DNA of 64,000 nt from JACCXG01 sp963717745 (GTDB taxonomy: Bacteria; Acidobacteriota; Vicinamibacteria; Vicinamibacterales; 2-12-FULL-66-21). Under the pieces are notes generated by a model. The model was given only the letters and a program-made list of their open reading frames with translations. It had not been told where the DNA came from and did not search any database. The stretch covers positions 14,980 to 78,979 of the forward strand of contig CAVQXJ010000023.1 of NCBI GenBank assembly GCA_963717745.1. The letters run 5' to 3'. Below are positions 37,162 through 46,254 of the stretch, in pieces (within the stretch, counting starts at the first letter, position 1; the number at the start of each line of letters is the position of its first letter). The position numbers and the translations under genes are program-made.

Positions 37162-37763
37162 GACAGCCGTGTGACTTGGAGGGATGGGCCGGCGTGCGGA
37201 ACTGCCGCCGGCTGGGAGTCCCTGAAGCCGGTATTCTGCACCCCGCCCCGAAAATTACAAGTTCTATCTCCTGTCCAGCCGCTTCGTCTCGCCGGGAGAG
37301 ACTGAATCGACGCGGCGGGGGAGGCGACGGAGGTACCGGATTGCAAGAACGGAGCAACGGAGCCAACGAAGGATACGGAAAAGAAAATCAATTTTTCTTT
37401 TCCGATACCTCCGTTTTCTCCGTTGCTCCGTTTTTGAGATCCGGTACCTTGATATACCTCCTCCGTCTCGAGCCAGGGGTCATACGGGCCCGGTTCCCGC
37501 CGTGGCGCCTCCGTTTACTGATTTCGTGACGCGTTTCGTTCTCCGTCGATCCGGCCCACCGCCACCGCGCCCGCGGTCCCCGAAACACCGGCATTCGTCG
37601 CGTTCTGCCAGCCATCGCCATGGCGGCGATTTTGCTCTGGCCTGAGACTTCCGCGGTCACCATGCAGGGCCTCGCGAAGGCACGACGTGGCGGTTCGTCC
37701 GCCGCGCTCGTGCGGGCGACTTCGCGCGGCCCTCATGTCCCGCCAACCAGACTGGAGATCCGA
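37162..37763. other. Intergenic region holding one foldback element
   Basis: A 602-bp gap between divergent genes. Apart from the element at 37332-37448 I see no gene. A short open frame at 37620 is an upstream extension of the cupredoxin gene. Promoters for both flanking operons are expected here, but no convincing -35/-10 pair stands out. Confidence 0.6.
37332..37448. repeat. Foldback element of CGGAGCAACGGAG words
   Basis: GGTACCGGAT at 37332 and ATCCGGTACC at the right end (37448) are perfect inverted ends, with inner arms of GAACGGAGCAACGGAG and CTCCGTTGCTCCGTTTT words around a central AGAAAATCAATTTTTCTTTT turn. It forms a hairpin over its entire length. Confidence 0.85.
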
Positions 37764-38489
37764 ATGCGGTTGCAAGGCCTGCTTGTCGTGGTGGCACTGG
37801 TGGCGGCACCGGCCGGTTCGTTCGCGCAGAAAGCCGACTCTTCAGGGGCCGATCACAAGCATTCGCCGGCAGCGTCGACCGCCGCGGTGGATTTCGGCGT
37901 GCTGCCGGTGGGGCCGATCGGCCCGCCGCCCTGCCTGCAGGCCGGCGCCATCGGTGGTCCCGCCGATCCGTGCTGGTACAAACTGCATGTCCTCACGCCT
38001 GAAGAAGTGACGATTCGGAAGGGGGGCGAGGTGACCTTCCAGATTCATGGCGGCGGGCATGCGTTCGCGATCTATGAGGTGAGCAAGGACACGACACGCG
38101 ACGAGCTCGGTCAGTACCTTTGTCGCGGCGAGGATCCCGCCAACATCGCGGATCCGACGCTCCACCCGTGCAACCTGCTCCCGGCCAACGCCGATGCGGC
38201 GCATCGGATCAAGGACGGCGACCGCGACGTGGTGATCGTGGCGCGGCCGAACCTCACCAACGTGCATCCGGACAATCGGGTGTGGTCTCCCGAGAACCGG
38301 TTGATGTCGGCGGGCGGGATGCAGTTCCTCAATGGTGGAACGATTCCCGCGGGTGCGACCTCGAACGGTCAGCTGATCACGTATCAGTTCCTGAAGTCCG
38401 GCCGGTACCTGGTGATCTGCATGAACCGGGTCCACTTCCTCAACGACTGGATGTTCGGGTTCGTGAACGTGAAGGGCGGCGGCAACTAG
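37764..38489 (+). CDS. Secreted cupredoxin-like copper protein
   Basis: A 242-residue exported protein. After a signal peptide (LLVVVALVAAPAGSFAQ) the C-terminal half resembles a plastocyanin-type domain. Candidate type-1 copper ligands are the His of GGGHAFAIYEV and, near the C-terminus, the Cys, His and Met of YLVICMNRVHFLNDWMFGFVNV, in the usual C-x4-H-x5-M spacing. Additional cysteines (PCLQ, PCWY, YLCRGE, HPCNLL) may make disulfides. It is probably a periplasmic electron carrier. ATG 37764 has GGAG 7 nt upstream. No adjacent partner oxidase is visible. Confidence 0.78.
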   Translation: MRLQGLLVVVALVAAPAGSFAQKADSSGADHKHSPAASTAAVDFGVLPVGPIGPPPCLQAGAIGGPADPCWYKLHVLTPEEVTIRKGGEVTFQIHGGGHAFAIYEVSKDTTRDELGQYLCRGEDPANIADPTLHPCNLLPANADAAHRIKDGDRDVVIVARPNLTNVHPDNRVWSPENRLMSAGGMQFLNGGTIPAGATSNGQLITYQFLKSGRYLVICMNRVHFLNDWMFGFVNVKGGGN

Positions 38490-38520
38490 TAGAGTCTCTT
38501 CCACCGGCAGCCGCTTGTCG

Positions 38521-38762
38521 ACGGCGCCTGCGGCGCGCTGGCGCTTCGTCCGCCTTCGCGCGAAGCGCTTCGGCGAGACACTCCTGCACGCCGGCCGGGG
38601 CCGGCGTTGCCGCCAGCGGGGAGAGCGGTTGATATTCGCCCGGGGCAGGAGGAATTGCCCAAGCGATCCGTCGTGGCCGGTTGTAAATCGCAAAACGTCG
38701 TTGTCGTCGTGTCGTCGTGTCGTCGTGTGCCGCCGAAGGCGGCGGCGCGCCGCAGGCGCCGT
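38521..38762 (+). mobile_element. MITE-like foldback element, copy 1
   Basis: The left terminus is ACGGCGCCTGCGGCGCGCTG (38521-38540); the right terminus is its complement but for two changes (38743-38762). The interior has a GGGGAGAGC...GATATTC...GGGGCAG segment followed by CGTCGTTGTCGTCGTGTCGTCG and the hairpin GCCGCCGAAGGCGGC. The same element, same orientation, recurs at 43853-44112. It fills the gap between the convergent stops of the cupredoxin (38489) and the hybrid kinase (38788). It encodes no protein. Confidence 0.75.
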
Positions 38763-38787
38763 GAGGGTGGCTGTCGCGCGCCGTGCG

Positions 38788-40824
38788 TCATGCAGGACCG
38801 GGATGGTGCGATCCGAGTAGGGCGGGGGCCGGCTCCTGGGTCAGGGATGCGTCATGTGGAACTGGATCCTCGAGCGCGCGCCTGACGGCGGTGGTCAGCT
38901 CCGATGCGGAAAACGGCTTCGCGACGAACTGCACCGTGCCTTGAGTGATCTGTTCGCGCAGCTCCGGGTGGGCGGCATACCCGGACGTATACAGCACCCG
39001 TTCGAGCCCACATTCCCGAAAGAGTCGCTCCTTCAGCGCCGGGCCGCTCATGTCGGGCATCACCACGTCGGTCACCAGCAGCTCGATGCGGGACTCCGCA
39101 TGTGTCGCGTGTGACAGCGCCTCCTGAGCCCCGGAGGCGGCCAGGACGGTATACCCGGCGTTCGTGAGCGTCCGAGTGACCAGCGCCCGAACGCGAGCGT
39201 CGTCGTCAACGACGAGCACCGTCTCGCTACCGGGCACCACCGATCTGGGTCGTGTCTGTGCCAGGACGACACCCGCCGCATCCACGCGTGGAAAATACAT
39301 CGTGAGGGTCGTTCCCGCACCGATGGCACTGGCGATCGTGATCAGGCCTCCCATGTCCAGGACGCTGCCGTGGACCATCGCGAGGCCCAGTCCGGTGCCC
39401 TTGCCAGCCGGCTTCGTCGTGAAAAACGGCTCGAACAGCCGCGCCTGCACGTCCGGTGTCATTCCGGATCCGGTATCGGCAACCGCAATGACCACGTATT
39501 CGCCCGCTGCGAGTCGGCCGGTGAGCTCCTGCCGTTCCGCAGTGACGGACTCGGCCCGGAGGTCAATCCGGACGCGGCCACCTTCGGGCATCGCATCGCG
39601 GGCGTTGACGACGAGGTTGAGGAGAATGTGCTCCAGCTGGGCGGAGTCGGCATTGATCCAGAGCGATGCGTCGGTCGCGGCGACACAGATGGAGACGTCT
39701 TCCCGAATCGCGCGGCGCAGCATTTTCTCGCTGGTGTGAATCGCATCGACCGCATTGAGCGGCTGGATTTGCAACACCTGCCGCCGGCTGAAGGACAGCA
39801 ATTGTCGCGTCAGCGTCGTGGCGCTTTCCGCCGCCTTGATCACCTCGCCGATATATTCGCGGATCGCGTCTCCTTCGGGCAGATCCATGTCTGCCAGTTC
39901 TGCGTAGCCGAGGATCGCCGTGAGTTGATTGTTGAAATCATGGGCGATGCCCGCAGCCAGCTCACCGACGGCCTCCATTTTTTGCGCCTGCCGGAATTGC
40001 TCTTCCGAAACGCGTAATGCCTCTTCGGCGGCGACTCGCTCCGTGATGTCGAGGCCGATGCCCAGAACCTGAGGTGGACCATTGGGGACGAACAGGGGCA
40101 CCTTGTGTGTCTCGAACCATCGCACGCGGCCGGTCCGTGCATCCGTCACCGATTCACGCGGGATGAACGCCGCCTGACCGCTCGAGATGACGGCGCGATC
40201 CGATTTGAGAAATTGATCGGCCGCCGTCGGATTGAAGTCCGCGTCGGTTTTGCCAACCAGCGCCTCGGGAGTCGTGCCAAAGACGGCGGCCGTCGCGCGA
40301 TTGGCCAGGGTGTACCGGCCATCGCTGTCTTTGGTGAAGATGATGTTCGGGTTGCTGTCCACAACGAGTCGAAGGAAATCCCGCTGGACTTGGAGCTCTC
40401 TCTGCGCAGCCCGATGTTCGGCCCGGTTGCGCGCTTCCTGCAATTCCCGCCTGATCGCCGGGCCGAGTCGCGCCAGGTTCTGTTTGGTGACGAAATCATG
40501 CGCGCCCGCCCGTAGAAGCGTCACCGCGGCCTCCTCCTCGAGCGTGCCGGAGACCACGATGAACGGGATGTCCAGACCTCGCTCGCGCAGACAGGCGAGG
40601 GCCGCCGTGGAACTGAACGAGGGCAGCGAGTGATCGCTGATCACCAGGTTCGGCACTGGGGTCAGGGCCGCGATGAACTCGGCCGACGTCTGGACGCGCA
40701 CGACGGACAGACTGAAACCACTGTGGTGCAACGCGCGCACCACCAGCGCGGCGTCGTCGTCGGTGTCTTCCACCAGCAACAGACGCAGCGGCTCGTTGTC
40801 ACGGAGCTCTGGTTTCCTCACCAC
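38788..40824 (-). CDS. Hybrid histidine kinase, REC-PAS-HisKA-HATPase-REC
   Basis: A 678-residue cytoplasmic protein. Residues about 13-130 are a receiver (LLLVEDTDDD, phospho-Asp in LVISDHSLP), about 145-265 a PAS domain (VVDSNPNIIFTKDSDGRYTLANRATA), about 285-360 HisKA with the phospho-acceptor His in GIAHDFNNQLTAILGY, about 390-510 an ATP-binding HATPase (LLNLVVNARDAMPEGG, DTGSGM, GKGTGLGLAMVHG), and about 535-650 a second receiver (VLVVDDDARVRA, LLVTDVVMPDMSG). It senses an intracellular signal via PAS. GTG 40824 or 40821 overlaps the response-regulator stop. Confidence 0.9.
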   Translation of the reverse strand: MVRKPELRDNEPLRLLLVEDTDDDAALVVRALHHSGFSLSVVRVQTSAEFIAALTPVPNLVISDHSLPSFSSTAALACLRERGLDIPFIVVSGTLEEEAAVTLLRAGAHDFVTKQNLARLGPAIRRELQEARNRAEHRAAQRELQVQRDFLRLVVDSNPNIIFTKDSDGRYTLANRATAAVFGTTPEALVGKTDADFNPTAADQFLKSDRAVISSGQAAFIPRESVTDARTGRVRWFETHKVPLFVPNGPPQVLGIGLDITERVAAEEALRVSEEQFRQAQKMEAVGELAAGIAHDFNNQLTAILGYAELADMDLPEGDAIREYIGEVIKAAESATTLTRQLLSFSRRQVLQIQPLNAVDAIHTSEKMLRRAIREDVSICVAATDASLWINADSAQLEHILLNLVVNARDAMPEGGRVRIDLRAESVTAERQELTGRLAAGEYVVIAVADTGSGMTPDVQARLFEPFFTTKPAGKGTGLGLAMVHGSVLDMGGLITIASAIGAGTTLTMYFPRVDAAGVVLAQTRPRSVVPGSETVLVVDDDARVRALVTRTLTNAGYTVLAASGAQEALSHATHAESRIELLVTDVVMPDMSGPALKERLFRECGLERVLYTSGYAAHPELREQITQGTVQFVAKPFSASELTTAVRRALEDPVPHDASLTQEPAPALLGSHHPGPA

Positions 40825-41282
40825 TCGCTTTCCCTTCCTTGGAGCTGAACCGCCCTCGGTGTCTGGTTGAGCACCAGCCAGTACAAGCCGAGCTGACGGA
40901 CCGCCTCCATGAACTGCGTGAAATCGACCGGCTTGCGAATGTAGCTGTTCGCGCCGAGCCGGTAGCTCTCAACCAGATCGCGTTCTTCGTTGGAAGACGT
41001 GAGGACGACAATCGGCAACAACGCGGTCTTCGGATGCCGTCGCAGTTGGCCGAGCACCTCGAGACCATCGACCCGTGGCAGTTTCAGGTCCAACAACACG
41101 AGTTGAGGCGCGGGACGATCGTGGGCGAGGAGATGTTCGAGGGCTTCGACGCCATCACGCAGCACGATCACTTCGTTCGCGATGCCATTTCTGTTCAACG
41201 CGCGCAAGGTGAGCGCCTCGTCGTCAGGATTGTCTTCAACCAAGACGATGACCTGCGAATGAGGTGACATGCGCCCGGTCAC
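40818..41282 (-). CDS. Response regulator, single receiver domain (Rcp1-like)
   Basis: A 154-residue single CheY-like domain without an output domain. Acidic pocket residues E16/D17 and D20/D21 (LVEDNPDD), phospho-acceptor D65 in LVLLDLKLPRVDG, the T in VVLTSSNEE and the K in YIRKPVDF are all present. The N-terminal VEDNPDD and the spacing are typical of Rcp1-type regulators that pair with PAS-type sensor kinases and relay to a hybrid kinase. The GTG start at 41282 overlaps the stop of the kinase upstream as GTGA; ATG 41270 is an alternative. Its stop overlaps the hybrid kinase start. Confidence 0.92.
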   Translation of the reverse strand: MTGRMSPHSQVIVLVEDNPDDEALTLRALNRNGIANEVIVLRDGVEALEHLLAHDRPAPQLVLLDLKLPRVDGLEVLGQLRRHPKTALLPIVVLTSSNEERDLVESYRLGANSYIRKPVDFTQFMEAVRQLGLYWLVLNQTPRAVQLQGRESEW

Positions 41283-43480
41283 TGATCCCCCAATGTAAAG
41301 AACAAGGTCGCCCCAGCGTCGATAGATCCTTCTGCCCAGATACGGCCGCCGTGCCGCCTGACAATGCGCTGAACCGTCGCCAGCCCAATGCCTGTGCCAG
41401 GAAAGTCGGCCGCGGCGTGGAGCCGCTGAAACGCCCCGAACAACTTGCTGGCATGCGCCATGTCAAAGCCTGCGCCATTGTCCCGGACGACATAGACACG
41501 CTCGCCGTCTGGAGACGTCAGGGTCGAGAACTCCACCACGCCGTCGGCCCGCTTCGAGGTGAACTTCCACGCATTCCCGAGTAAGTTCTCGAGGGCGATT
41601 CGGACGAAATGGGCGTCACCGCGACCCTGCACCCCCGGTGCGATGCGCCAGGTGACGCCCCGCTGCGGATCGTCTTCCTCCAACCGCGTGGCGATCTCGC
41701 GCACCAGCGACGTCAGGTCGAGGGCGGTGCGCGTGAGCGGTGCCCGCGTGACCCGGGATAGGGACAGCAGATCGTCAATCAGCGTTCCCATGCGCTGGGC
41801 ACCAGCGCGGATACGCGAGATGAAATGAGACCCGGTGGTGTCGAGACGATCCGCGTAGTCTTCGGCCAGGGCTTGCGCGAAGCCGTCGATGTGACGGAGC
41901 GGAGCCCGCAGGTCATGTGAGACTGAGTAACTGAACGCTTCAAGTTCTCGATTCGCGCTCGCGAGCTCGGCGGCGTGCTGCTGCAGCGCCTGCTCGGACC
42001 TCCGCTCGTCCGTCACGTCGTGCGCGACGGCGTAAATCAATCCCTCGGCCAACAGGGGGACAGACTTCCAGCTGAGCCAGCGATACGATCCATCCCTACA
42101 GCGGTACCGGTTCTCAAAACTGTGCACCGCACTGCCGGTGGCCAGCCGGCTGCTCTCAGCGGTCAGGGCGCGGTCGTCTGGATGCACGAAATCAAGGTAC
42201 GGCGTTGCGATGAGGTCCGCTGGTGTCCACCCGAGCACCTGCTCCCATGCGGGATTGACTCGTTTGAACCGGCCGTCGAGACCGGCGATACACAGGAGGT
42301 CCAGCGATAGGGAGAAGAACCGATCGAGCTCCTCGCGGGCCTGTTCGACTTCTCGCGTGCGCTCCGCCACTCGCTGTTCCAGTGAGTCATGAGATTCGGC
42401 GACACGGGCCGCCATCACATTGAACGCTGTGCCAAGTCGCCCAATTTCATCGCGTCGATCCACGTGTACTCGCCGGGTATAGTCGCCGGCCGCGATCGCG
42501 TCGGCAGCGCCGGCCAAGTGTTGCAGGGGCTTCGTGATGCGTCCGCTGATGCGGGACACCGCCGCGACACCGACCGCCAGCAGCACGAGGGTGATGGGCA
42601 CCATCTCGGTCAGCAGCGTCCGGGCCGGGCCCAGCATCGAGTGCTCGGCGACCTCCACCCAGACCAGCCACGGCGTGCCCGTGATCGGCACCGCAACGCC
42701 GACCCACCTCTCCCCGGTGTCTCGCGTGTACGCGGTCGGGACACCCGCAGTCGTGATCGGTGGAGGTGTCGTCGGGGCGCTCAGGTCCGTCCAGATATTC
42801 CCGCTTGCGTTGCCAAACTTGAGCACCGTGCCCGATCCGATCAGGCGCTCAATCAAGCCCGCCACCTGCGCCTGGCCGAGCGGACGTTGAATCGACAACA
42901 GTGTGGGTGGGCCGGTCGGGGTGTCGGCCGAGGGCACTGGAACGGTCGTGTGGTACCACACGTGGGCGCCCTGCGATCGAAATGGACTCACCCCCACGGG
43001 AGGTGCTGAGAGCGGGGCGTGGATGTCATCATCCGCCGGGACTTCTTTTCCCCTGGCCAATGGGCCCAGTCGCCGGACAGTGCCATCGTAGATCCACACC
43101 GTGGACAAAGGGTTACGCGAAACAAAGGCCTGGACGGCCGCTGGAACATCCCGTACGAGTCCCTCTCGCCCCAGCCGCGTCGCATCCTGGACTTGTGTGT
43201 CGCCCGAGAGCCGTTTGGCTTCAGCCAGTCGCAGGCTGGCTGCCTGCCCGAGCAGGTCGGCGACCTGTCCGGCGGCCGCCGTAATCCGGTCGCCACCAGC
43301 GAGACGGAGCGCGCTCTTGACCTGGTGGTACGCCAACCAGGCAAATGCGGCGCCCAGCACTCCAAGCAGCGCAAAGATCAACGCGGGCAATCGGCGTCGC
43401 AGCGAATGCGTCGCCACCGTCGTCACCGTCGACGTCAGAGACGGCGGTACAACCTCGGAGAGTAATCCGGAAGTCGTCAT
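41279..43480 (-). CDS. Membrane sensor histidine kinase with HAMP and PAS
   Basis: A 733-residue membrane kinase. Helix 1 is near 31-52 (LPALIFALLGVLGAAFAWLAY), an extracytoplasmic sensor region runs to about 280, helix 2 is near 285-310 (MVPITLVLLAVGVAAVSRIS), HAMP follows (ITKPLQHLAGAADAIAAGDYTRRVHVDRRDEIGRLGTAFN), then PAS (about 390-500), HisKA with the acceptor His in SYSVSHDLRAPLRHIDGF (about 530) and HATPase (ALENLLGNAWKFTSK, GAGFDM, FPGTGIGLATVQ). It is the first gene in the overlapping run and probably the input to the response regulator. Confidence 0.92.
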   Translation of the reverse strand: MTTSGLLSEVVPPSLTSTVTTVATHSLRRRLPALIFALLGVLGAAFAWLAYHQVKSALRLAGGDRITAAAGQVADLLGQAASLRLAEAKRLSGDTQVQDATRLGREGLVRDVPAAVQAFVSRNPLSTVWIYDGTVRRLGPLARGKEVPADDDIHAPLSAPPVGVSPFRSQGAHVWYHTTVPVPSADTPTGPPTLLSIQRPLGQAQVAGLIERLIGSGTVLKFGNASGNIWTDLSAPTTPPPITTAGVPTAYTRDTGERWVGVAVPITGTPWLVWVEVAEHSMLGPARTLLTEMVPITLVLLAVGVAAVSRISGRITKPLQHLAGAADAIAAGDYTRRVHVDRRDEIGRLGTAFNVMAARVAESHDSLEQRVAERTREVEQAREELDRFFSLSLDLLCIAGLDGRFKRVNPAWEQVLGWTPADLIATPYLDFVHPDDRALTAESSRLATGSAVHSFENRYRCRDGSYRWLSWKSVPLLAEGLIYAVAHDVTDERRSEQALQQHAAELASANRELEAFSYSVSHDLRAPLRHIDGFAQALAEDYADRLDTTGSHFISRIRAGAQRMGTLIDDLLSLSRVTRAPLTRTALDLTSLVREIATRLEEDDPQRGVTWRIAPGVQGRGDAHFVRIALENLLGNAWKFTSKRADGVVEFSTLTSPDGERVYVVRDNGAGFDMAHASKLFGAFQRLHAAADFPGTGIGLATVQRIVRRHGGRIWAEGSIDAGATLFFTLGDQ

Positions 43481-43852
43481 CGGTCAGGTCCTACCAGCAG
43501 CGTGGAGGGATCGTGGGAAAGGCAGGGCGATTATCCATGCTCTCAGGCGCCACGTGCGTGGAATTGTGGTGGCCGTGACAGCATTTGCGCGAGTCTGCAC
43601 AGTTGGAATACCAGCTGATGCTGGAGCAAAGGCTGAGCCGTTCAATCAAACTCGAAGTTATGCGGCACTCACCAGCGTGATCCAGGCCAGCCGTGAGCGA
43701 GAACGCTCACATGTGCGCTTATCGCGCGCACAGTCGCCGGCGCCCGCACACCGCGCGTGCTTCTCCATGTCGCCCAGATTGCTGCTCTTGGCCGGCAGCC
43801 GCTTGTCCACGGACGCGACGAGGGGCCATTGAGACACCACAGCCGCTTGTCC
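43481..43852. other. Intergenic region before the kinase module
   Basis: A gap of about 370 bp with no convincing gene. It contains AACAGCCGCTTGTC-like words that also flank the MITE-like element, including a partial extra left edge near 43793-43806. A plausible extended -10 (TGGATAAT, minus strand, near 43535) could serve the kinase operon, but the -35 is weak. Confidence 0.4.
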
Positions 43853-44112
43853 ACGGCGCCTGCGGCGCGCTGGCGCTTCGCGCCAGGACGAGACGACGAC
43901 ACGACGAGACGACGAAACCTTTGTGAGTCTCTCTGAAGGACTGTGCCCGTTGGCGGCGTCGCCGCCAACGGGGAGAGCCGCTGATATTCAGCCGGGGCAG
44001 CAGGAATGCCCGAGCGATCTGTCGTGGCCGGTCGTAAATCGAAAGCGTCGTTGTCGTCGTGTCGTCGTCTCGTCGTGTGCCGCCGAAGGCGGCAGCGCGC
44101 CGCAGGCGCCGT
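43853..44112 (+). mobile_element. MITE-like foldback element, copy 2
   Basis: Termini are perfect 20-bp inverted repeats: ACGGCGCCTGCGGCGCGCTG at 43853-43872 and its complement at 44093-44112. Inner arms repeat CGACGACACGACGAGACG-type words. The right two-thirds (from GGGGAGAGC) matches copy 1 closely, same orientation. Length is 260 bp; no coding capacity. It lies between the divergent kinase operon and the GbsR gene. Confidence 0.8.
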
Positions 44113-44164
44113 GGGGGTGGCTGCCGGACGACTGATGAGAAGGCTCACGCCAGCCGCGGGGTCG

Positions 44165-44206
44165 TTGACATCATCTGTACGTTCGGTATATTCTGTCAAT
44201 ACAGAA
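44165..44206 (+). promoter_or_regulatory. Promoter and operator of the GbsR-like gene
   Basis: TTGACA (44165-44170) and TATATT (44187-44192) are 16 bp apart, close to the consensus. Immediately after, and overlapping the end of the -10, is a perfect inverted repeat TTCTGTCAATACAGAA (44191-44206) that ends directly at the ATG. A dimeric MarR/GbsR protein binding there would block RNA polymerase, so autoregulation is likely. The predicted transcript start near 44199 leaves a leader of about 8 nt. Confidence 0.6.
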
Positions 44207-44771
44207 ATGACAAAAACTAGAGACAAGGCCACTTCCGCCAGCCAGCTCTCTTCAGTCCAGCAGGCGTTCATCCTCCATTGGGGAGAGATGGGCACGCGGT
44301 GGGGCGTCAACCGCACCGTGGCCCAGGTGCATGCACTGCTCTACATCTCACCCAAGCCGCTCAACGCCGACGACATCGTCGAGACGCTGGAGGTGGCTCG
44401 ATCCAACGTCGAGTACCAGCCTCAAAGAATTGCAAGGCTGGGGGATCGTCAAGCTCGTTCACGTCCTGGGTGACAAGCGCGATCACTTCGAGAGCATGAA
44501 GGACGTCTGGGAGATGTTCCGTGTCGTGATGGACGAGCGCAAGAAGCGCGAGTTCGATCCGACCATGCGGATGCTGCACGAGTGCATCGCCGAAGCCGAG
44601 AAGGACACCGCGACCGACGAATACACCGAGGAACGGCTGCGTGAGCTGTACAAGTTCTTCGAGACCACGAGTGCGTTGTATGTGCAGGTCCGCCGCTGGC
44701 CGACCGCCGCCATGTTCAAGTTCGTCAAGACCGGCGACAAGGTATTGAAGGTCCTGGGACTCGGCGCCTGA
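44207..44771 (+). CDS. GbsR/MarR-family transcriptional regulator (one frame break)
   Basis: About 187 residues after repair. The first frame gives a winged-helix N-terminus (FILHWGEMGTRWGVNRTVAQVHALLYISPKPLNADDIVETLEVARSNV). The second frame resumes as STSLKELQGWGIVKLVHVLGDKRDHFES and continues with a helical dimer domain to VLKVLGLGA. GbsR-like proteins control osmoprotectant uptake; the target here is unknown. The break lies at 44408-44417, where one base is surplus within CGAGTACC; the family motif is SNVSTSLKEL. It reads away from the kinase operon. Confidence 0.78.
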
Positions 44772-45097
44772 GGTGTTCTGGAGAGTGTGCCGTGGGACTG
44801 GGCATGCCTGGTTTTCTACCCCTCTTGACGCTGCCGGTGGCGGCCTTGCTGCTGGCGTCGTCACTGCCACGCTGGGGCGTTGAGTTGGGGCTGCTAGGCA
44901 CGATCCAGCTTCAGCTTTATCCACGGTTGCCCGCCAAAGCTGGGGTCGGCCGCGGAAGGCGAACCGTCGAGGTGTCAGAAGCCTGTCGCCGCGCCATCCG
45001 CTTCACCAAGGTGACTGAGTGGTCGTCGCCTGCCGAACTGTCACAACGGCTGGTCTTCGCGGGATGCTGGCAAGCATCTTCCATAGATCAAGTATCG
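44772..45097. other. Gap between GbsR-like gene and rlpA
   Basis: About 326 bp. An open frame runs through it into RlpA from 44792, but its sequence (LLTLPVAALLLASSLPRWGVELGLLG then Arg-rich) is not protein-like and is not part of RlpA. I see nothing else. Confidence 0.4.
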
Positions 45098-45517
45098 ATG
45101 TGGTCTGGATCTCGCGTTCGCACCTGGCTCCTGCTGGGATTGCTCGCCGCGGTCATCGTCGCGGTCCTCGCGACTGGACGGTCGGCCGCGTCGGCTGGCG
45201 CGCTGCCTCTGCAGTTTGGGCTGGCTTCGTGGTATGGCCCAGGGTTTCACGGAAAGGAAACCGCCAGCGGCGAGATCTTCGATCAGCGCGAGATGGTCGC
45301 GGCACACCGTACCTTGCCGCTCGGCTGTGTCATCCGCGTGACCAATCTCGAGAACGGCCGTCGCCTCACATTGCGCGTCATCGATCGCGGCCCTTACGGG
45401 CGCAACTTTCGCAACGGAACCGTCGTAGACGTGTCACGCGGCGCCGCCCGTCGCCTCGGATTCATCAAACAGGGTTTGGTGCGCGTGCGGATCGAGGTGA
45501 TCAGCGTTCCGGACTGA
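45098..45517 (+). CDS. rlpA: RlpA-like double-psi beta-barrel septal protein
   Basis: A 139-residue exported protein with one N-terminal helix (WLLLGLLAAVIVAVLAT) followed by the RlpA-type double-psi beta-barrel: FGLASWYGPGFHGKETASGEIFDQREMVAAHRTLPLGCVIRVTNLENGRRLTLRVIDRGPYGRNF...IDVSRGAARRLG. The Asp-Arg-Gly-Pro and WYG elements are conserved with lytic transglycosylases of this family, which cut naked glycan strands in the septum. There is no SPOR domain. ATG 45098 is chosen because the signal helix begins there. Confidence 0.82.
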   Translation: MWSGSRVRTWLLLGLLAAVIVAVLATGRSAASAGALPLQFGLASWYGPGFHGKETASGEIFDQREMVAAHRTLPLGCVIRVTNLENGRRLTLRVIDRGPYGRNFRNGTVVDVSRGAARRLGFIKQGLVRVRIEVISVPD

Positions 45518-45877
45518 CCTGATGGTCTGTGTGCCTCAGTTGTCCCCACCCCGTGTGACGAGATGTCGATCGGCAGCCTTCCGTTCGCGGCATCCGCGCT
45601 GCGCGAGCCTGCGGCTCGCCGAAGGCAGGACGCAGGCGAGTCGAATGGCGCGCCCGGTCCGCCTTCGCGCTTGCGCGCTACGGCACGCTCGGGCCTGCAC
45701 CTTCGCGTGGCGTGCCAACCGTAGCTCACGCAATGCCGGCAAGGTGAGCAAAGGTTGGCGCGCCCGGCAGGACTCGAACCTGCGACCACCGGCTTAGAAG
45801 GCTGCGTTCCCGTGATGCAGGCGGCGTCCTACCGTGTCACACGGCAGGCGTTCAAGGTCCGCCTGTCGTCAGCGCTG
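45518..45877. other. Island edge region with attachment-site copy
   Basis: About 360 bp, no gene seen. It contains the tRNA-Arg 3' fragment at 45755-45802, after which the sequence turns into the island. A GTGTCACAC word (near 45834) sits about 30 bp inside the island edge, and the same word recurs just inside the second att copy. Confidence 0.5.
45755..45802 (-). other. Attachment-site copy: 3' half of tRNA-Arg(UCU)
   Basis: 48 bp identical to 60293-60340, i.e. the anticodon loop, variable region, T arm, acceptor 3' strand and CCA of the tRNA-Arg gene. The 5' half is absent, so it is not a functional tRNA. Such 3' fragments are the distal att sites left by tyrosine-integrase elements. Confidence 0.88.
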
Positions 45878-46245
45878 TCACACTGGCTCGTTCGCACTCC
45901 GTACACGAACACGCGCTGGGTCCACGATCCAGAGCCGATGCTCGATCCATTCCCCGGACAACACTGGCAAGACTCGGGTCATCAAGCCAAGTACCTGTCG
46001 GCGGGTGGGCTCGTTCGGCCGAAGCACCACGATGCCTGCGTAATCGCCCGGCGGATACGTCCGGATGTCCGCAAATCGAGGTCGAGGGTGAAGAGCACGC
46101 GCGCATCTGCTTGGCACGCCGCTGCAACTCTGGCATCTTCCGCGCCCGCGAGTCCTTCGTCCTGTACGGTGTCACAGTTCCAGCCGGCTGCGCGCAGGAG
46201 TTCGGCGGCCTCGACGGGCAGATTCTCATCGAGCTTCGCGCGCAT
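45878..46245 (-). CDS. DUF5615 PIN-like toxin component (one frame break)
   Basis: About 122 residues after repair. The first frame starts MRAKLDENLPVEAAELLRAAGWNCDTVQDEGLAGAEDARVAAACQADARVLFTLDLD, a PIN-like DUF5615 fold with the two early acidic residues D6 and E7 and the later FTLDLDF acidic pair. The second frame continues FADIRTYPPGDYAGIVVLRPNEPTRRQVLGLM. One T appears to be missing near 46072-46076. It follows the DUF433 gene by 9 nt, the standard DUF433/DUF5615 toxin-antitoxin order; the protein is probably an RNase. Confidence 0.8.
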
Positions 46246-46254
46246 ACGCGGAAG

